Origin: Paenibacillus lactis
GTDB lineage: Bacteria > Bacillota > Bacilli > Paenibacillales > Paenibacillaceae
Assembly (NCBI RefSeq): GCF_017873605.1
Contig: NZ_JAGGKI010000001.1
Coordinates: forward strand, 310,001 to 374,000
Direction: 5' to 3'
Length of the DNA: 64,000 nucleotides
Under the pieces are notes generated by a model. The model did not search any database and was not told the DNA's origin. It saw only the letters and a program-made list of their open reading frames with translations. The number at the start of each line of letters is the position of its first letter. Within the stretch, counting starts at the first letter, position 1. The position numbers were made by a program, and so were the translations under genes. Shown here in pieces: positions 52,258 to 60,798 of this stretch.

Positions 52258-54013
52258 GGCAACGACTCCCTTCCAATACGCTGCAGGGGATGCGGAACGA
52301 TATGCGCAATCCGCCCTCCGCAACATTTTCGATGATAAGCCTGGCTTCCCGGCCGTACATTCCCATAAGCCGCTGATTGATATTGTAAATGCCGATTCCC
52401 GTCCCGCCGCTCTCGTGAAGCGGCCGTTCTCCGAGACGCTCGAGCAAGACCGGCGATATGCCTGAGCCGTTGTCCTCCAGCAGGACGACAGCCATATCCC
52501 CGTCCCGCCTGAGCGTGAGCTTAATGAGACCGCCGCTGGCCGTATTGCGCAGGCCGTGCTTGATGCTGTTCTCGACCAGCATTTGCAGCGTGGCGGGCGG
52601 TATTTGCAGCTCCTCGAGTCCCGGCTCAAGCTCGCAATGAAAATTGAACTGGTCCTCGAACCGGATCTGAATAATGTCCAGGTAGGCACGCAAGAGCTCC
52701 ATTTCCTCGCGGACCGTCGTGGCACGCGAGGCCATTAGCTTGGCATTCAGACGCATGAACGCGCCCAGCTGCATCGTTGCATGCCTCGCCAGCTGCGGGT
52801 CCGAGCGAATCAGGGAGTGAATCGCATTCAGCGTATTATACAGAAAATGCGGGTGGATCTGGGCTTGGAGCAGCTTCAGCTCCGCCTCTTTCATGAGCTT
52901 GGCCATATTCTCGTGGGAGGTGGCGCCAAGCTGATAAGAGATCAGCTGGCCCAGCCCCCGGGCCATCGCCAGCTCGACCCGCCCGATATCCTGAGGCCGC
53001 TTGAAGTACAGCTGGATGACGCCGACGATCTGGCTTCCTTCCAGCATCGGGACGAGGATCGCGGCGCCGAGCGACGGATGCTGCGGCTGGATATCCTCGG
53101 CATGATCCACTACGTGGAGCTCGCCGGTTGCGATCACTTTTTTCGCCATAGAGGAGCTGATCTCTTCTCCTGGCTCAATGGTCCGGCTGGCTGCCCCCGC
53201 ATGGGCAAGGAGCCGCTCGGTGTCGGTGACCGCGACGGCGGTCGTTGTCTTGAGCTCCCTTAGCAGCAGATCGGCCACCGCCTGTGCCGTCCGGTACGTC
53301 AATCCTTGCTTCAGATGAGGAAGGGCTGCTTCGGCGATGTGAAGTGCCTTCTCCGTCTCGTACGCCGCGGCCCGTTCCTCTTCGGCAAGCGCCACCCGCA
53401 GCATCGTCGTGAACACGGCGATCGAGATGCTGTTCGTCAGTACCATCGGCAGACCGATCAGATTTACGAGCTCGATCGCCTTTAGGGAATCTTCAGCACA
53501 GATCAGGATGACACCCATGAACAGCACCTCGGCAAACATGCCGACAAACAGCGCCTTCGCCGGGGAGACCACCCGCTCCTGCGCGAAGAAGCGGGCGACG
53601 CCGCCGGCAAGCACGCCGATCAGCGGTGCCGTAATGGCACCTGCCAGTCCTGTATAGCCGCCCATATAGAGAAGATGCGCTCCCGCCAGAAGACCTCCGC
53701 CGAAGCCGACTCGGGGACCGCCCATCAATCCTCCGATCACAACGCCGACCAGGGCGGCATGGGCCAGCGCCTGATCCTTCGTCAGGGGCATCAGCCAAAA
53801 GGAGGTGCTGATGCCCCCCTCCTCCACAACCACCCCGGCATACGTGCCTAGAATTCCGAAGAGCCCGAAGAGGCAGGAGTAAAACACGCTTTGAACGCCC
53901 GATATCCCCTTCCGATCGAGTAATTGGCGGAACAGCGGAATTCGGGTCAATATAAAGGCAAGGATGAGCAGCATGCCCATCCGTTCGAACAGATGGAGCG
54001 CAAGCTCCTGCAT
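52244..54013 (-). CDS. LytS/YpdA/BtsS-like sensor histidine kinase
   Basis: The 589-residue kinase has an N-terminal 5TM-Lyt sensor of about six helices (FILTRIPLFRQLLDRKG, GVVIGGLMGGPRVGFGGGLLAGAHLLYMGGYTGLAGAITAPLIG), a GAF domain near residues 230-350, the His_kinase motif QAQIHPHFLYNTLNAIHSLIR with H387, and an ATPase domain (VENSIKHGL, DNGSGIS, GTGIGIYNINQRL). LytS-type sensors detect small carboxylates such as pyruvate, or cell-wall and membrane-potential changes. The neighbouring symporters favour the carboxylate option. GGGAGG precedes ATG 54013. Confidence 0.93.
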   Translation of the reverse strand: MQELALHLFERMGMLLILAFILTRIPLFRQLLDRKGISGVQSVFYSCLFGLFGILGTYAGVVVEEGGISTSFWLMPLTKDQALAHAALVGVVIGGLMGGPRVGFGGGLLAGAHLLYMGGYTGLAGAITAPLIGVLAGGVARFFAQERVVSPAKALFVGMFAEVLFMGVILICAEDSLKAIELVNLIGLPMVLTNSISIAVFTTMLRVALAEEERAAAYETEKALHIAEAALPHLKQGLTYRTAQAVADLLLRELKTTTAVAVTDTERLLAHAGAASRTIEPGEEISSSMAKKVIATGELHVVDHAEDIQPQHPSLGAAILVPMLEGSQIVGVIQLYFKRPQDIGRVELAMARGLGQLISYQLGATSHENMAKLMKEAELKLLQAQIHPHFLYNTLNAIHSLIRSDPQLARHATMQLGAFMRLNAKLMASRATTVREEMELLRAYLDIIQIRFEDQFNFHCELEPGLEELQIPPATLQMLVENSIKHGLRNTASGGLIKLTLRRDGDMAVVLLEDNGSGISPVLLERLGERPLHESGGTGIGIYNINQRLMGMYGREARLIIENVAEGGLRISFRIPCSVLEGSRCREAN

Positions 54014-54293
54014 AGGAACCTCCCTCTTCCCGCGTAAAATACGGCTTATGCTTCAGCTACTTAGCTTCATTTTGATGTCTGGTTATGGTTACATGATTGG
54101 TTACGGTTATGAATGAATTCGATTCCATTCCCACGCGAATGCGTTTTCAATTGATGCATGATGATTATAAGGCACAGGTTGCAGAGAAGACAATAAAAAG
54201 GAATATATGAAGCGAATGGCAAAATGATAAAGGGCTGCTCTTGTATGGTGAAAGGCAAAACAAATGTAAGTTGGGAGGAAGTGAAGTGAAACA

Positions 54294-54383
54294 ATGATAC
54301 TTCATGAAATGGAGTTAATGATCGCTGTACTTGTACGGCGGGTGATTGTAACACGTTCTGCAAGAGTCCTGCTATCGAAATAA
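54294..54383 (+). CDS. Possible 29-residue peptide (unsupported by homology)
   Basis: ATG 54294 follows GGAGGA with a slightly long gap of about 14 bases and opens 29 codons up to TAA 54383. The peptide has an acidic/Met-rich start (MILHEMELM), a hydrophobic middle (IAVLV) and a basic tail (RRVIV, RSARVLLSK), so it would be amphipathic and cationic. No family is recognised. Its place upstream of a ComP/ComA-like system would suit a signal peptide, but a chance frame is equally possible. Confidence 0.25.
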   Translation: MILHEMELMIAVLVRRVIVTRSARVLLSK

Positions 54384-54605
54384 TTGAATCAAACTCGTTT
54401 AGTAGCTGCAAAAAAAAGAATAAAAATTAAAAGCGGTCTTACGTTATTCTGAAAGTTCAGAAAGCTTGAAATCCATTGTGAGATCCCTGGGGGTCGAACA
54501 TTCTATCTTTTTAAACTGGACTAGGCAATATGAGCATCACGGTGAAATAAATGGTTGATTTGGGTACGAGTTCAATTCATTCCACGTTGGCCGGCAAAAA
54601 TCCGC

Positions 54606-54619
54606 TGCGTGATCACGCA
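54606..54619. promoter_or_regulatory. Perfect 14-bp palindrome, possible operator
   Basis: TGCGTGATCACGCA lies about 70 bases upstream of the TATAAT that precedes the CPBP gene. Its length and symmetry suit a dimeric regulator. No second copy was noticed in the window. Confidence 0.4.
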
Positions 54620-54744
54620 AAAAATTCGGCGTGCTTCCCCCCCGGAATCGTTGGGGAATACGGATTTCCTCCTAATCTAAGCCCTCTATAATAAGGAACA
54701 TACACAGCCATTGAATTGGTATCCTTATGTGGAGGGTTATTCTT

Positions 54745-55557
54745 ATGCCTAAAATGCCGTCAACGTTCTATCAGAAAATTATTCATTTCTTCAATTTGTC
54801 TGATCCTGATTATGTCCGTTTCGTACGCTCATATGAAGCCAAGACGAAGAAGCAAATCGCGTTCTATCTGTTTCTTGGCCTTCTCCCCGGTCTGATCGCG
54901 TACTTATTCACCTTTCCGTTGCGTGAGCCGCTCATGAAGTGGACGGGTCTATCCTCTGTTTATGTACAGTTTATTGCTCTCGTCGTGATGTCGATCGGAT
55001 GGCATATGCTCTTTCCTTTTTTGATGCTCCGCTTCAAAGACGGGCTGTCGTTCAAACAGTCCCTTGTTTACCTTGGTTTTGGAAAATTCGATCTGAAGGG
55101 AATACTGACCGTTCTGCCCCTCTTGACTGTCCTGTTCACAATACTTTCGCTGCCTTACATGAGATATGTGTATACACCGCTGTTTGAGTGGTTGAACGGG
55201 TTTTCTGCGCTTCATATGGGAGAATGGCATATTTTCAACCAGGGATATTACGATTTCCCGTTACCGCTGCTTCTGGTCGGCCTTGTCGGCAATTTCATCG
55301 GGGAAGAAATTTATTTCCGTGGCTATCTGCTGCGTAAAGTGGGGCGCTTAAAGTTTGACTGGCTGTGGATCTCCTTCATTTTCTATTTCTACCACATGTG
55401 GCAGGCTCCCATCAACTGGGCCCTCTTGCCTCTGGCAATCGTTACTCCATTCGAAATTTTAGTCAAGCTGCGGAAAAATATTTATGTAGCCATCCTGTTC
55501 CATCTGTTCACCAACTTTTTGTGGGGAGCCATTACACTCTATCTGGTAGGGGTGTGA
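54745..55557 (+). CDS. CPBP-family intramembrane metalloprotease
   Basis: The 270-residue protein has about seven hydrophobic segments. FIGEEIYFRGYLLRKVG carries the EExxxR motif and FYFYHMWQAP the histidine motif of CPBP (CAAX-prenyl-protease 2 and bacteriocin-processing) enzymes. ATG 54745 has GGAGGG 8 bases upstream; ATG 54727 has none. The gene lies 70 bases before a ComP-like kinase in the same direction. CPBP enzymes process or confer immunity to peptides in other bacteria; a role in peptide signalling here is inference. Base composition is more AT-rich than the flanks. Confidence 0.87.
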   Translation: MPKMPSTFYQKIIHFFNLSDPDYVRFVRSYEAKTKKQIAFYLFLGLLPGLIAYLFTFPLREPLMKWTGLSSVYVQFIALVVMSIGWHMLFPFLMLRFKDGLSFKQSLVYLGFGKFDLKGILTVLPLLTVLFTILSLPYMRYVYTPLFEWLNGFSALHMGEWHIFNQGYYDFPLPLLLVGLVGNFIGEEIYFRGYLLRKVGRLKFDWLWISFIFYFYHMWQAPINWALLPLAIVTPFEILVKLRKNIYVAILFHLFTNFLWGAITLYLVGV

Positions 55558-55627
55558 CGCAATCAAACCTGTTTGTCGTTCATCCACAGCAAAAAAGATA
55601 GTACAATGGCAGCAAGGGGGTTGCAGC

Positions 55628-57898
55628 TTGTCGACTATTCTGCGGAAATACAACTGGGTCATATACGGAACGGCCCTTTTATACCTTGTTGCAGCGGCCT
55701 ACATCCATGTCGCTACGCTTCAAAATCCATATACCGGTTTATTGTTCCGCGAGGATCGTGGCGCATGGATCGTATCATCCGTCGATCGTGCAGGCCATGC
55801 AGCGCAATGGGGCGTTCGTATCGGGGATCAGCTCGTCGCGGTGGATGGCAAAGCACCAATTGATATGATCGAGCTCGGCAGCCAGTCATATTTGAAGCAA
55901 TCGGGGACGCTTCTGTTCATGCGTGATGGACTGGGCACGATTGAAATGCGTAATAGCGCAAAATCATCAGACGTGTACAAGGGGTTGTTCACCGGTTGCG
56001 CGGAGCTGGCGCTGCTTGCCATCGGACTGGTGGCTTACCGGAAAAAGCCCGAGTCACATATGGTCCGTCGGTTTTATGCGCTGAATGTATCCATGGCAGC
56101 GACGCTGCTGTCCGTATACTCGACGGAGAACACGCTGACCGGATGGATTATGCCGTTGGTGGCGAGCTCGTTGCCTTACCTGTTGTTGGCTTTTTTCATC
56201 TCCTTCGTATTCCGATCTGTTCCCCGGTGGATCGGCCTGGTGCTGGCCTTATACCGGATGATGGCCGCATTGTTCGCCGCGTATGCCCTGGTCATCTTCT
56301 CACTGGGCGTTATTCCAGGTTGGACACGGAGCGTCATCCATATGGGGCTGTTCGCAACATTTCTAGCTATATTCGCTATTGCGGCTGCCTATTGGAAAGC
56401 GATGGACCGTGCCGAGAAAAACAGCCTGCTCACGTTTGCGGCCGCGCTGGCCTTCAGCCTTTTACCCTATTTGTTCCTGTGTGCGCTGCCCGATTTGCTG
56501 TGGGGTGAATTTATGATGCCCCCGGATACGGCATTGACCGGCCTTGTGATCCTCCCAGCTTCCGTATTGTGGCTATTGGCACGACAGAAGCTGGTCGACA
56601 TGCGCTTCTATCTTCCACGACTGGCCATACACAGCTTGTATATCGGGCTGATGCTCATTTTGATCGCTGCTCTCATTCGCAGCAGCGCTTCCAAAACAAC
56701 GCTTGTGCTATGCGGCGCATTCCTTATCCTTGTGCTGATGCACCAGATGAGCATCAACAGCATCAAGCGACAACGGGAGCGGCGTGAAGACCGGCTTGAC
56801 CGACAACGGCTGGAGATGTCAATCCGGCTTGCAGAACACCGCAATAGCCGCGACCTGCTGCGTATGCCTGCAGAGCTTGTCCATAGCGTAACGGAAATAG
56901 AGGGGTTGTGCTTTGTCTGGAATCGTGATACTGAAGCCGTCATCTACGGAACGGGGCGGTTTGCGGAAATCACGGAATTCCCCGATGCAGGCAAGCCAAT
57001 TCCGCGGGAGGCGCTGTCAGGACACGGTTTCGAACAGGTGCTGGACCTTGTTGTCCAACCCGGCGAACCGATCATAGGCTATTTGGGATTAGGCGCGAAA
57101 AAAAACCGAACCGTTTTCACCTCGGAGGAGCTCGGGTTAATCGATAAGGTGAGACGGGAAACCGTTCGTTTGCTGACGAACACTGCCCTGCTTGATGAGC
57201 TGCGTCAAGCACGCGGCAAATTGACCGGGGATCAATCCGAATACCGTCTAGTGGAAGCGCAAGAAGCGAAGCAGGTTCGAACGTCATACTATTTGCATGA
57301 CCATGTTTTGCAAAACCTTATTTTTCTCTCCCGCGATCTGGAAGAGTTGCATGATACGCAACAATGCAGCAAGCAGCACACCGCAATTTGGTTGAAATGT
57401 CTCTACGATACACAGCGCGACATCCGCCTGCTCTGTGATGATTTGTATCCACATATCGTCGATCAAGCGGGACTGGGCGACGCTCTGCGCTGGCTGATGC
57501 GTACGATTAAAGAGAATGGCGGGCCGACGACTAATCTCGTGAATGGGCTGCCGGAAACGCTATCTCCGTTATACAAGATCACATTGTTTCGTATTGTGCG
57601 GGAGCTTGCAAACAATGCGTTAAAACATGCCAAGGCGGACAATCTGACTATACGTTTATGGGAAACCCATGACGCGGTCCACTGTCAAATCAAAGATGAC
57701 GGCATCGGAATAGATCCGGTTGCTGCAGGCGGGCGCGGATTCGGACTCGCCACGATCGGAAGCCAGGTTGCACAATTCAAGGGTGATATCGATATTGACT
57801 CGGCAACCGGGCGCGGGACAAACGTCCACGTTTGGCTGCCGAAGCAGGAAGGGAGTTCAGAGCATGGAGCAGCCCATCAAGGTGGTACTGCTGGATGA
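55628..57898 (+). CDS. ComP-like sensor histidine kinase with PDZ domain
   Basis: The 756-residue protein resembles ComP. After a first transmembrane helix comes an external PDZ-like domain (AWIVSSVDRAGHAAQWGVRIGDQLVAVDGKAPIDMIELG, roughly residues 46-110), then about eight more helices, a linker, a HisKA_3 domain with H557 (YYLHDHVLQNLIFLSRDLEEL) and an ATPase domain (RIVRELANNALKHAKA, DDGIGID, GRGFGLATIGSQV). The start may be TTG or the like at 55628, with AAGGGGG upstream. ComP kinases sense secreted peptides; no ComX/ComQ-like genes are next to it. Overlaps the regulator gene by 35 bases. Confidence 0.9.
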   Translation: MSTILRKYNWVIYGTALLYLVAAAYIHVATLQNPYTGLLFREDRGAWIVSSVDRAGHAAQWGVRIGDQLVAVDGKAPIDMIELGSQSYLKQSGTLLFMRDGLGTIEMRNSAKSSDVYKGLFTGCAELALLAIGLVAYRKKPESHMVRRFYALNVSMAATLLSVYSTENTLTGWIMPLVASSLPYLLLAFFISFVFRSVPRWIGLVLALYRMMAALFAAYALVIFSLGVIPGWTRSVIHMGLFATFLAIFAIAAAYWKAMDRAEKNSLLTFAAALAFSLLPYLFLCALPDLLWGEFMMPPDTALTGLVILPASVLWLLARQKLVDMRFYLPRLAIHSLYIGLMLILIAALIRSSASKTTLVLCGAFLILVLMHQMSINSIKRQRERREDRLDRQRLEMSIRLAEHRNSRDLLRMPAELVHSVTEIEGLCFVWNRDTEAVIYGTGRFAEITEFPDAGKPIPREALSGHGFEQVLDLVVQPGEPIIGYLGLGAKKNRTVFTSEELGLIDKVRRETVRLLTNTALLDELRQARGKLTGDQSEYRLVEAQEAKQVRTSYYLHDHVLQNLIFLSRDLEELHDTQQCSKQHTAIWLKCLYDTQRDIRLLCDDLYPHIVDQAGLGDALRWLMRTIKENGGPTTNLVNGLPETLSPLYKITLFRIVRELANNALKHAKADNLTIRLWETHDAVHCQIKDDGIGIDPVAAGGRGFGLATIGSQVAQFKGDIDIDSATGRGTNVHVWLPKQEGSSEHGAAHQGGTAG

Positions 57899-58496
57899 CC
57901 ATCCACTAGTCATGGAGGGGTTGAAAAATCGACTTGAGCGAGAATCAGATATTCGTGTAGCCGGAACATTCAATGACCCTCGCGAACTATTGTCTCAAAT
58001 CGCATTGCTGCATCCGGATGTCGTCGTTATTGATATCTCGATGCCCGGCATGAACGGATTCGAGGTGCTGGAGGAGCTAAAACGAACTTATGGCACTTCA
58101 GTCAAGCTGATCGTATTATCGGGATACGAGTATGACGAATATGTACATAAAGCTTTTGAGATCGGCGTGCATGCCTATTTGTCCAAGCAAGCGACCTACC
58201 CGCAAATCATGAATGCCATTCGACAGAGCCTGCTCGGTCACCGGTTGGTATCGGAGCGGATGACTGCTCTCCCCAGAACCGACCAGTTGACACCGACGGA
58301 ACGGGAGGTGTTAAAACACATCGCGTTAGAGAAAACGAACAAGGAAATTGCAACGGCGTTGTTGATGAGTCAACGGACGGTTGAATACCACATGACGGCC
58401 ATTAACCGGAAACTCGGTGTCAAGACGAGGATTGGTGCGGTTTCCAAGGGCTATGAGCTGGGTTTGCTGGAGCGGCTGCATGATGGGGATAAGTGA
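57864..58496 (+). CDS. NarL/ComA-like response regulator
   Basis: The 210-residue protein has a receiver domain (VVLLDDHPLVMEGL, phospho-acceptor D57 in VVVIDISMPGMNG, K in YLSKQATY) and a C-terminal LuxR-type helix-turn-helix (LTPTEREVLKHIALEKTNKEIATALLMSQRTVEYHMTAINRKLGVKTRIGAV). ATG 57864 follows AAGGGAG and lies inside the kinase gene, so the two are translated together. Targets are unknown; I saw no ComA-type box (TTGCGG-N4-CCGCAA) in the window. Confidence 0.92.
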   Translation: MEQPIKVVLLDDHPLVMEGLKNRLERESDIRVAGTFNDPRELLSQIALLHPDVVVIDISMPGMNGFEVLEELKRTYGTSVKLIVLSGYEYDEYVHKAFEIGVHAYLSKQATYPQIMNAIRQSLLGHRLVSERMTALPRTDQLTPTEREVLKHIALEKTNKEIATALLMSQRTVEYHMTAINRKLGVKTRIGAVSKGYELGLLERLHDGDK

Positions 58497-58552
58497 ACAT
58501 TCCCGTGGTGTATTACGACAGCGCTTATACTTGAAGCATTTCATAACCCAGC

Positions 58553-59002
58553 TCACCGCATAACGGACCATTTTCGGATCACCTGGTTGATGACCTCCGA
58601 GAGCAGCAACCCGAGCGCGATCGCGCCCGAGATCATAAAAGCCTGCGCCCCCAGCTGCACGGCCTGATCGAACTGGTTCTCCGCCACATGCCGGAGGGCA
58701 TTGTAAGCAACCCCGCCCGGTACGAGCGGGATGATGCCCGATACGCTGAAGACGATGATGGGGGTCTTGTACTTCTTCGCAAAAAAGTGGCTGATCATCG
58801 TGACGCAGAAGGCCGCCACCACCGTGGCCGTCACCGGCTTGACCGCCATATCCTGGAGCAAAATATAGAGCAGCCAGCCCACCATTCCGGCAAAGCCGCA
58901 TTGCAGCAGCGCTTTCCGCGGCGCGTTGAAGATCATGCCGAAGGCGGCGGAAGCGATAAAGCTCGTCACGAGCTGCTGGATATAAAAGCCGATCACGGCC
59001 AT
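58553..59002 (-). CDS. Threonine/serine exporter, small subunit (YjjB/ThrE_2)
   Basis: The 149-residue protein has four to five hydrophobic helices: FIASAAFGMIFNAPRKALLQCGFAGMVGWLLYILL, ATVVAAFCVTMISHFFAKKYKTPIIVFSVSGIIPLVPGGVAYNAL and MISGAIALGLLLSEVIN. NAPRKAL and IPLVPGG are YjjB hallmarks. With the YjjP-like partner just upstream (61-base gap) it reconstitutes a ThrE-type exporter split in two. ThrE family members export L-threonine and L-serine; YjjPB in E. coli is reported to export succinate. The substrate here is not decided. Confidence 0.9.
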   Translation of the reverse strand: MAVIGFYIQQLVTSFIASAAFGMIFNAPRKALLQCGFAGMVGWLLYILLQDMAVKPVTATVVAAFCVTMISHFFAKKYKTPIIVFSVSGIIPLVPGGVAYNALRHVAENQFDQAVQLGAQAFMISGAIALGLLLSEVINQVIRKWSVMR

Positions 59003-59063
59003 CCTCCTCTACCCTATGTTTTTTGACTAAAACCACCGATCCGGGATGTCCCACATCCCTCAG

Positions 59064-59819
59064 CTAGAATGAAAGGGTGAACGCTACACCCGCTCCGATG
59101 GCAAACGACGTAACGAAGGCCTCCGCCCCCTTGGACAAGCCCGAAATCAGGTGACCGGCCATCAAATCCCGAATCGCATTCGTGATGAGCAGCCCGGGCA
59201 CAAGCGGCATAACCGAGCTGATAATGATCGTATCCAGCTCCTGCCCGATCCCGAGATTGACCAGCCATACCGAGACGATGCCAATGACAAGCGCACCCGA
59301 AAATTCCGCAAAGAACCGGACCGGAATGACCCGGTGCATCACCACAAAGCATGTAAAACCAAGCCCTCCGGCTACCGCAGCCGGTAGGAAGTCGGCCCAA
59401 ATGCCGCGGAACATGATCAAGAAGCAGCCGCTGGCGACGGCCGAGAGCAGGATCAGCAGCCAGTTGGGATAGATGGACGGTTCTTGCTCGATCTGCTGAA
59501 GAGCCTGATACGCTTCTTCAATCGTCATTTCACCCAGGCTTATTTTTCGCGACACACTGTTGACCTTTTCAATCTTGTCCAAATTCGTGGTCCGGTCGGA
59601 AATCCGGATCAAGCGCGTAATATGCTGCGGTTCCTCCACGGAAAAGATGATGCCCGTCGGCGTCATATAGCTGTGGCTGTTCGTAACACCGAACGAGGCG
59701 GCGATCCGCATCATGGTGTCCTCCACCCGGTATGTCTCCGCTCCGCTCTGCAGCATGATTTTTCCTGCCAACAGGCAGACCTTGATGATGTCATGCTCCC
59801 GCTTCAATGATTCGTTCAA
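59064..59819 (-). CDS. Threonine/serine exporter, large subunit (YjjP/ThrE)
   Basis: The 251-residue protein begins with a soluble region carrying CLLAGKIMLQSGAETYRVEDTMMRIAASFG, the DUF1212/ThrE motif, and RTTNLDKIEKVNSVSRKI, followed by about five helices with SSVMPLVPGLLITNAIRDLMAGHLISGLSKGAEAFVTSFAIGAGV. TTG 59819 is chosen because AGGAGG lies 8 bases upstream; a start further upstream at 59855 lacks one. It works with the YjjB-like protein as a two-part exporter. Confidence 0.9.
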   Translation of the reverse strand: MNESLKREHDIIKVCLLAGKIMLQSGAETYRVEDTMMRIAASFGVTNSHSYMTPTGIIFSVEEPQHITRLIRISDRTTNLDKIEKVNSVSRKISLGEMTIEEAYQALQQIEQEPSIYPNWLLILLSAVASGCFLIMFRGIWADFLPAAVAGGLGFTCFVVMHRVIPVRFFAEFSGALVIGIVSVWLVNLGIGQELDTIIISSVMPLVPGLLITNAIRDLMAGHLISGLSKGAEAFVTSFAIGAGVAFTLSF

Positions 59820-60043
59820 TCCCAATCCTCCTGATGACAGCTTCCGATTCAACACGGTATGCCCCTATTATAGTATCATTGCCTCGATAAAGCATAGGAT
59901 ATGCTTTAAAGCATCGCCGCGGACAACAGACGGGCTTCCACCGCAAGTGCTCGGGGCAGTGTTCGTTTCAATCTCGCACCATGGTCTGGTAACTGGAGAC
60001 TACCCCGGTGGCCTCTAAACAGAAGTCTTCCCCCGATCACATC

Positions 60044-60103
60044 TTGACAAATGATTCCATCCTCCATATAATCACCTTAGTTGAATATCCAACGTTGGAT
60101 ATT
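60044..60103 (+). promoter_or_regulatory. Consensus promoter and PadR operator
   Basis: TTGACA (60044-60049), a 17-base spacer and TATAAT (60067-60072) make a perfect sigma-A consensus promoter. The perfect 20-bp palindrome AATATCCAACGTTGGATATT (60084-60103) lies just beyond the expected start point, ideal for repression by the PadR protein encoded next. A closely similar palindrome precedes the ABC genes. Confidence 0.85.
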
Positions 60104-60177
60104 GGATTCTGGATGATCCCTTATTTTCCGCCCTTATATTACAAGGAGTCTCAATTCATTCGAAAGAAGTGAACGAC

Positions 60178-60702
60178 ATGACCAATTTGATTCTGCTCTC
60201 ATTCCTCCGCCAGCGTCCCATGCACGGATATGAGATCCAGCAGCTCATTCAGAGCAGCCGCATGGACTTGTGGACGAATATTTTGTCCGGCTCGATCTAT
60301 TACGCGCTGAATAAAATGGAGCAGGACGGCCTCATTGTGGCCACCGCGGAGGAGCGCACCGGCGCCCGGCTTCGTAAAATATACAGCATTACGGACGCAG
60401 GGGAAGAGCTGTTCCAGCAGATGATCCGCGAAACGCTGACCCTGCCCCCGCACTCGGTCAAATCGGACTTCTCCCTCGGTCTCATCTGGATCGAGAGCAT
60501 TCCGAAGCCGGAGGCGCTGGAGCTGCTGGAGCAAAATTTGCGGCAGGTCGAGGAATCGCTCGCCCAGTGGCGTTCAGGCAAGGAGATAAAGGGACAATAC
60601 GGGCTCTCCAAGATCGCCATGGCCACCTTCGATAACGCCATCTCGCTGCTCGAGCAGGATGCCGCCTTTCTCCGTAACATCATGGACTTATTGCAGGAAT
60701 AA
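60178..60702 (+). CDS. PadR-family transcriptional regulator
   Basis: The 174-residue protein has the PadR winged helix at its N-terminus (LILLSFLRQRPMHGYEIQQLIQ, ILSGSIYYALNKMEQDGLIVATAEERTGARLRKIYSITDAGEELF) and a C-terminal helical domain for dimer formation. ATG 60178 is used; a GTG at 60169 is in frame, and neither has a strong ribosome site. It is the first gene before an ABC-2-type exporter, the usual arrangement for PadR repressors of drug efflux, and palindromes precede both units. Confidence 0.92.
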   Translation: MTNLILLSFLRQRPMHGYEIQQLIQSSRMDLWTNILSGSIYYALNKMEQDGLIVATAEERTGARLRKIYSITDAGEELFQQMIRETLTLPPHSVKSDFSLGLIWIESIPKPEALELLEQNLRQVEESLAQWRSGKEIKGQYGLSKIAMATFDNAISLLEQDAAFLRNIMDLLQE

Positions 60703-60750
60703 GTGCCTCAGGATAGCTGAAGTTCAGACTGCGGCTTTCATTTACGGCAT

Positions 60751-60766
60751 ATATCCAACATTGGAT
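60751..60766 (+). promoter_or_regulatory. Second PadR operator, upstream of the ABC exporter
   Basis: TATCCAACATTGGATA repeats the core of the operator at 60084 with one base changed in the centre. It lies 33 bases before the ATPase start, so the exporter genes probably have their own PadR-controlled promoter. Confidence 0.75.
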
Positions 60767-60798
60767 AAATAACATTGGTTAATATAAGGAGGATGTAG

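Larger units (their letters stand above)
54014..54744. other. AT-rich intergenic region ahead of the CPBP-kinase-regulator cluster
   Basis: This long spacer is visibly richer in A and T than its surroundings. It holds a possible 29-codon frame (54294-54383), a perfect palindrome (54606-54619), and TATAAT at 54687-54692 without a clear -35, about 50 bases before the CPBP gene. No longer gene could be supported on either strand. Confidence 0.5.

Noticed and set aside
52258..52725. N-terminal extension of the LytR-type regulator frame
   Set aside because: The extension runs out of frame through the kinase ATPase domain; a GTG with a good ribosome site at 52257 gives a normal receiver start.
54067..54411. 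114-codon minus-strand frame in the AT-rich spacer
   Set aside because: The composition looks random, with no ribosome site and no family features.
54551..54691. 46-codon frame before the CPBP gene
   Set aside because: It starts with a poor ribosome site, runs through a palindrome and into the TATAAT of the likely promoter, and has no protein-like composition.
55558..55627. comX-like pheromone gene directly before the ComP-like kinase
   Set aside because: The gap is only 70 bases and has no start codon with a frame of useful length.
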